Assembly (NCBI GenBank): GCA_011634665.1
Contig: WAEK01000005.1
Coordinates: 1,647,501 to 1,711,500 of the forward strand
DNA: 64,000 nt
Direction of reading: 5' to 3'
Source: Mortierella sp. BCC40632
Taxonomy: Eukaryota > Mortierellomycota > Mortierellomycetes > Mortierellales > Mortierellaceae
A program made the position numbers and the translations under genes. The notes below the pieces were generated by a model that was not told the origin of the DNA, did no database searches, and saw only the letters and a program-made list of their open reading frames with translations. Below are positions 59,741 through 64,000 of this stretch, piece after piece (within the stretch, counting starts at the first letter, position 1; each line of letters starts with the position of its first letter).

Positions 59741-62700
59741 CTCTCTTTATCTCTCACTGTCTTGCCCATTATCTCGCTTCTCTGTTGAATGCTTTGCCTT
59801 CTGATTGTTGCTCCTTGTCATACACTTGACAGCCACTCCAAGACCTGCACTGCGAAATACAGTAGCACAGCCAGATGTCGCAGTCAAATCCCGATAGGGA
59901 GAGAAAGCGCAAAGAGCAGTGTACAGCGGTGCAGCCATATTTCATTCGCCTACTGAAGGCACCATGACGCGACAGGATTCTGAATTTTTTTTCTCCATTG
60001 GAGAGAGCCAAGACAGCAAAGCCGGTTTTCCGGAGGAAGAAGCTTCAAGGGTGAATGTGAAGTGTCCCATGTAGAAAGAGTCGCGTCGAGGTCATGTGGC
60101 AAACAGCCTAATAGCTTGGGGGAACTATCGAGGTAGAGACGGATAACTAACAGAGACCGGCAAAGACTCTGGTAAATATGACAGCCAGATTAACGATCCG
60201 TTCACAAGTACTGCTGTCAATAAGAAAAAAAAAGGGCTGTCGCGGCAGTATATGTGAGTGTAGGGAGCGAGAAAGAAAGAATAGGGAGAGCCTCGAAGGT
60301 GGATGTTGTCGATATCCTAGAAACCTGAGGCAAAAAAACGCCAACTTTGAAAACTATCACTGCGCAAATTTGAAGAGCCATGTCAGCAAAAAAGAATTTC
60401 CATAGCATTTTTGAAAAGGGGTCTGCGCAAATCCCCAATGTTTAATGCAGCTTGTTGCCGCAAATTCCACGAAACAAAGGGAAGAAGGCGACGATGCGAT
60501 GATGTTTAGTACTGATGATATGACCGACTATTTCTAAATTATGGCCCCTTTTGTTCCGCAGTACCATAGTAGGGTATAGGTGGCTACCGATTCCTGTATC
60601 ATGAGTCCCAAGGCTGTGATATGCCATCGTTGCAATTGAGAGGACTGGAGGTGCCTTATTGAGGGATCACCGTGATGCAGAGCACCAAATTGTGGGTTTC
60701 TTGATCGTGAAGTATACTGCGGATCTCTTGATTGTGAGTTATACTGCAGATCTCTTAATTGCGAAGCATACTGGGGATCTCTTAATTGCGAGGCATACTG
60801 CGGATCTCTTGATTGCGAGGCATACTGCGGATCTCTTGATTGCGAGGCATACTGTGGATCTCTTGATTGCGAGGTATAATGAGGGTGATTTGGTTGGGTG
60901 TGGCCACTATGAAAACTAGCTGATGATGGAAAACCATATTGAGGGGGCCCTTGAATCTTGGTTGGAAAGTTTCTGGTGATTGAGTTGGTGAGATGGGTGT
61001 ACTTGCCGGTACTCAAGCGGTGTTTGATTGATTTCTGGCTTTGATGGCATGTAGTCTCGTCTATTATTAGGGTCTGGGTCGAGTATCTCATCGGCTATTC
61101 GATTGTCCACCGGAGAATACTGATGTAGAGACCTCCCAAGGGTCCTGTCATGACTACTAGAATGTCCATTTGGCTTTGATAGCATCCATTCCGGATCCGA
61201 ACCAGGGGTATGTTGTAATGGCTCTGTTTGATCTTGGTGCTGATATTCCCGACTAGATGCCCTTCTGGGTGAATGTGGCAATCTCTTCATTCTCAGGGGT
61301 CTGGATGTTGGTTTCTCTCGCCGTGCATTGCTGAGAGTGATTCGGAACGACGAGTTTTCTCTCTCGCCGTGCATTGCTGAGAATGATTCGGAACGACGAG
61401 TATTGTAATCGCTCTCACTATCGCTGGCTCGAGATCCCTGGCGATCTCTCCTGGAAAAATCGTCTTGAGAGGGCGACCTCTTGGATGTGTAGTCCCAGTC
61501 GTCGTATTTTGATGACTTGTCGCGTTTGCGTCTAACATAGATGAAGAGCGCAACAAGGGTGACCAGGGCAATACCTCCTCCGACGCCTCCAGCGATTGCA
61601 GCAATACTCAATTGGCTACTTTCTGGATCAGACGAACTGTTATCGCTGTTGCTAGTACCGTTCCCATTCCCGCCTTTGCCTTTTCCGCTTCCGTTCCGCT
61701 GTTGCTACCATTCCCGCTGCCGCCGGTGACACCACTTGGTACTGTTCCTGTTCCATTACCAGGGGCGTCGGGGCCTGCGGGGTTCCCTGAAGATGGGGGG
61801 GGGGAGGGGGAGGAGGAGGGGGAGCGACATAAGGAATGAGGTTGTCGTTACTCCAGGTTCCAGTCTCAAACCTGAATACAAGAGGAGTAGAATTGGGTAA
61901 TTTTCTAGCATCGCTAGAATCTCCACCTATTATAAGTCATTGGCGGAGAATTTAGTGAAGCTGCCAGCAATCTACGAATCAATATTTCGGCATCTCATAT
62001 AGTTGAATGCTTACCACCCCAGGCAAAGAATGAAAATTTCGTAGCCGCACAAGCCATGTAGATCCTTCTTTCAGTCCCCATTCCCAGCGCGGTAGCTGTC
62101 CCGCTTTTCAGATTCAACACATAGAGTTGTCCGCTTATGCCCCTGAATTTCCTCCACCAAATAAATAGACTTTGCTGTCATCCAGTACATCTATATGATC
62201 GCAGACAGTTATTCAGTAAGAGAAAGGGAACTAATATAGCCTCTGTAAACGATAATCCGAAGTGAGAAACAGACCTTTGACAAGGCAATGGCCTGTCAAA
62301 TTGGGTAAAAGATCCTTGTAAAAGTCTACATTTAAAGTTGAGTAAAACGAGGATTAATAATCAAGACTGAGCTATGGTCAATGATAGAGAGGGTTCCTTG
62401 AACTTACCAGAGGTTTCCATTGCGATGTTCCAACAAGTATCTGAAAATACAACTTATCCTGAACGATTGTTGTTGCTAAAATTCCGGCTCCTTCTATTGT
62501 GGAGCACCAGATAGCTGCGGTGGCGTTCGCAAGTTGCGGGATTACCACTGGGTTGAAGTTGTCAACAGATTTTAACATAAACCCATCCCAAAGGAAATAG
62601 ACATCTCCTTGCGGAGACGCTGCAATGATGGGCATATCGATATTATCACCATGTTCCTTCAATGGCGCACCAGTTAATGGTGTCCAGCTGCTGAGGCTTT

Positions 62701-63433
62701 TGAAGATACCCGCTTGTCTCATGAGATCTGGATCTGACCGACTAGGACCCTTGACTCCCGTGACAATAAATCTCCCATCTGGTAGCAATGCTCCTGAAGT
62801 ACCCGCCATTGACCATGCTGTTGCTGGTGGTCTCAGATTTGTCCACGCAGGATTGGAGGCGGTCCAGTTCACACTCAGGTCTAACTGGAAGAACTCATCA
62901 GAAGGTCTATCAAAATTTGCACCCCCTTGTATAAATAGGTGGGTGTTCGAGGAGCCATATGCCATCATTGCAACCGGCATTTTCCATGGCTGAGATGCTT
63001 GCGCGTTAGTGAAAAGGGTGAAGGTCGGCAGTGTGGCCACCACAACTGAAAACACCCCTAGAAATCTTGAGACAGGGGACATTGTTGCCCAGGTTAGGGA
63101 ATGTGTGAATTGGTGATGACAAGTGTTGTTGTTGGGGTAGAGAGGAGAGAAAGTGAAAGCAGCCTGATGATGGACTAGCAAGTGAAACGAGTTACTCTCC
63201 GCTCTCTGGACACCAACTTCCATGAAGGCAAGATGGAGAGTGGGAATGAAGGCTGATGTTTGATGTCAGAAGCTTGACAAAGAATAAGAAGTAATGAACA
63301 GGATGGTGGGGAGGATGGTTGTAAGAAGGAGGAGAAAGATGAAGAGAAGAGCGAATGAGAGAAGCAAACAACCTTGCATCAGCATTGCTGATGTCCAAGA
63401 GAAAGACCCACCGGGGGCGAGGGGCGGAGAAAT
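59741..63433. repeat. Inverted duplication, arm 2, inner part
   Basis: Reverse complement of 52289-55986. The differences I could see are mostly one-base changes in homopolymers or short repeats, with only a few substitutions (for example the C/A difference at about 60201). Confidence 0.95.
60656..63082 (-). pseudogene. Kelch one-pass surface protein, copy 2 (multiple one-base indels)
   Basis: Same gene as at 52639, on minus. Exon 1 (63082-62408) is unchanged at protein level. Relative to copy 1, exon 2 has two extra T, exon 3 one G fewer in a G5 run, and exon 4 has a changed Pro-stalk run, one G fewer in the Gly/Ser stalk, a +1/-1 pair around the TRRSES unit, an extra C before the QYGF segment and an extra C at the last codons. 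As read it cannot encode the full protein. All changes are in homopolymers or short repeats, so it may be an intact gene with consensus errors. I label it pseudogene only because the frame is broken as given. Confidence 0.6.
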
Positions 63434-64000
63434 ACAACAGAGGATTAGACCGAGTCAACATGCCTCGTGATTGGATATTGGAACTGGGGGACATTGGATA
63501 AAAAGCCAAATGTGCACAAGGCGGAGTATTGTGCGAGGCTCATCATTTCAAGAGCGTGCATGCAGCACACACACACACACACATCTTCCTTTGCTGCCAT
63601 CTTCTCTTCTCCGGGTGCGCCTTATTGTAACAAATCGACACCATCCAGGCTTCATTATTGAAATCGCTCCACACCGTTGAGGCAATCAAGAGAGTTACAA
63701 AGCAGCCTATTCCTCTGGTGTAAAAGGGTCCTGACCCTCTTGAGGTTCTTTGACAATATGGCAGCTGCGACCATTACAAAAGAGACCAACAAAAGGAAAA
63801 TGAGGGTAGACTACAATTTGCCTCCAAGGTTGGTCAGGTGGGTAAGAGTCACCAAAGTAGCCCGAGCACAGGAATTTCTTACTGCTCTCAACGAGTAGAT
63901 CTCATAGTACAACTGTCAGAGTGGATAGAGCCCACACTGCTGTGTTTAAAACTGCTTCCTTAATCCTATTCAATCTAGGAATACCTCCTATTACAACTTT
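63434..64000. repeat. Inverted duplication, arm 2, outer part; empty DIRS site at its border
   Basis: Reverse complement of 47523-48088. The border 63433/63434 is the uninterrupted target of the DIRS element found in arm 1. Homology runs off the window end, so the true arm length is unknown. Confidence 0.92.

Overview
The window reads as nuclear DNA of an early-diverging fungus, most likely Mortierellaceae or a related group. That placement is inference from gene content and style: many short GT-AG introns, Ser/Thr/Pro-rich one-pass surface proteins, an F-box protein with a plant PP2-like domain, a DIRS-type retrotransposon, and CT/GA microsatellites plus long A/T runs almost everywhere outside exons. 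I found no rRNA, tRNA, CRISPR or prokaryotic operon.

Layout. 1-8.6 kb holds two intron-dense genes on +: an Arb2/FAM172-family protein and a four-CBS-domain protein of the SNF4/AMPK-gamma type. 10.5-16.4 kb holds two + genes for related type I membrane proteins (signal peptide, Kre9/Knh1-like N-terminal module, Thr/Pro stalk, one TM helix, cytosolic tail). 16.9-19.3 kb (-) is a proline-rich protein of unknown function, divergent from an FKBP-TPR prolyl isomerase (19.9-21.6 kb) that is followed by an Mtc1-like protein (21.9-23.5 kb). 23.5-30.6 kb is gene-poor, with a long TTTTC satellite, one half of a dispersed repeat pair and one doubtful small gene. 30.6-41.5 kb is a compact housekeeping block: PDCD2/Tsr4 (-), F-box/PP2 (-), a Kre9-like secreted protein (-), then COP9 signalosome subunit 1, an unrecognised 179-residue protein and a membrane-anchored CPYS glutaredoxin (all +).

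41.5-64 kb is accessory DNA. Its core is a large inverted duplication: 47523-48088 plus 52289-55986 is repeated in reverse at 59741-64000, with about 3.8 kb between the arms. Each arm carries a kelch/beta-propeller one-pass surface protein gene, and the two genes face tail to tail. One arm is split by a 4.2-kb DIRS-like tyrosine-recombinase retrotransposon (48089-52288). The other arm keeps the exact empty site, so both ends of the element and the absence of a target-site duplication can be read directly.

Several otherwise convincing genes are broken by one base at homopolymers: the Thr/Pro-stalk protein, the F-box gene, the DIRS pol and recombinase, and the second kelch copy. The two duplication arms also differ mainly in homopolymer length. 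This looks more like unpolished long-read consensus than biological decay. Exon coordinates below come from reading splice sites and checking that the joined exons stay in frame.
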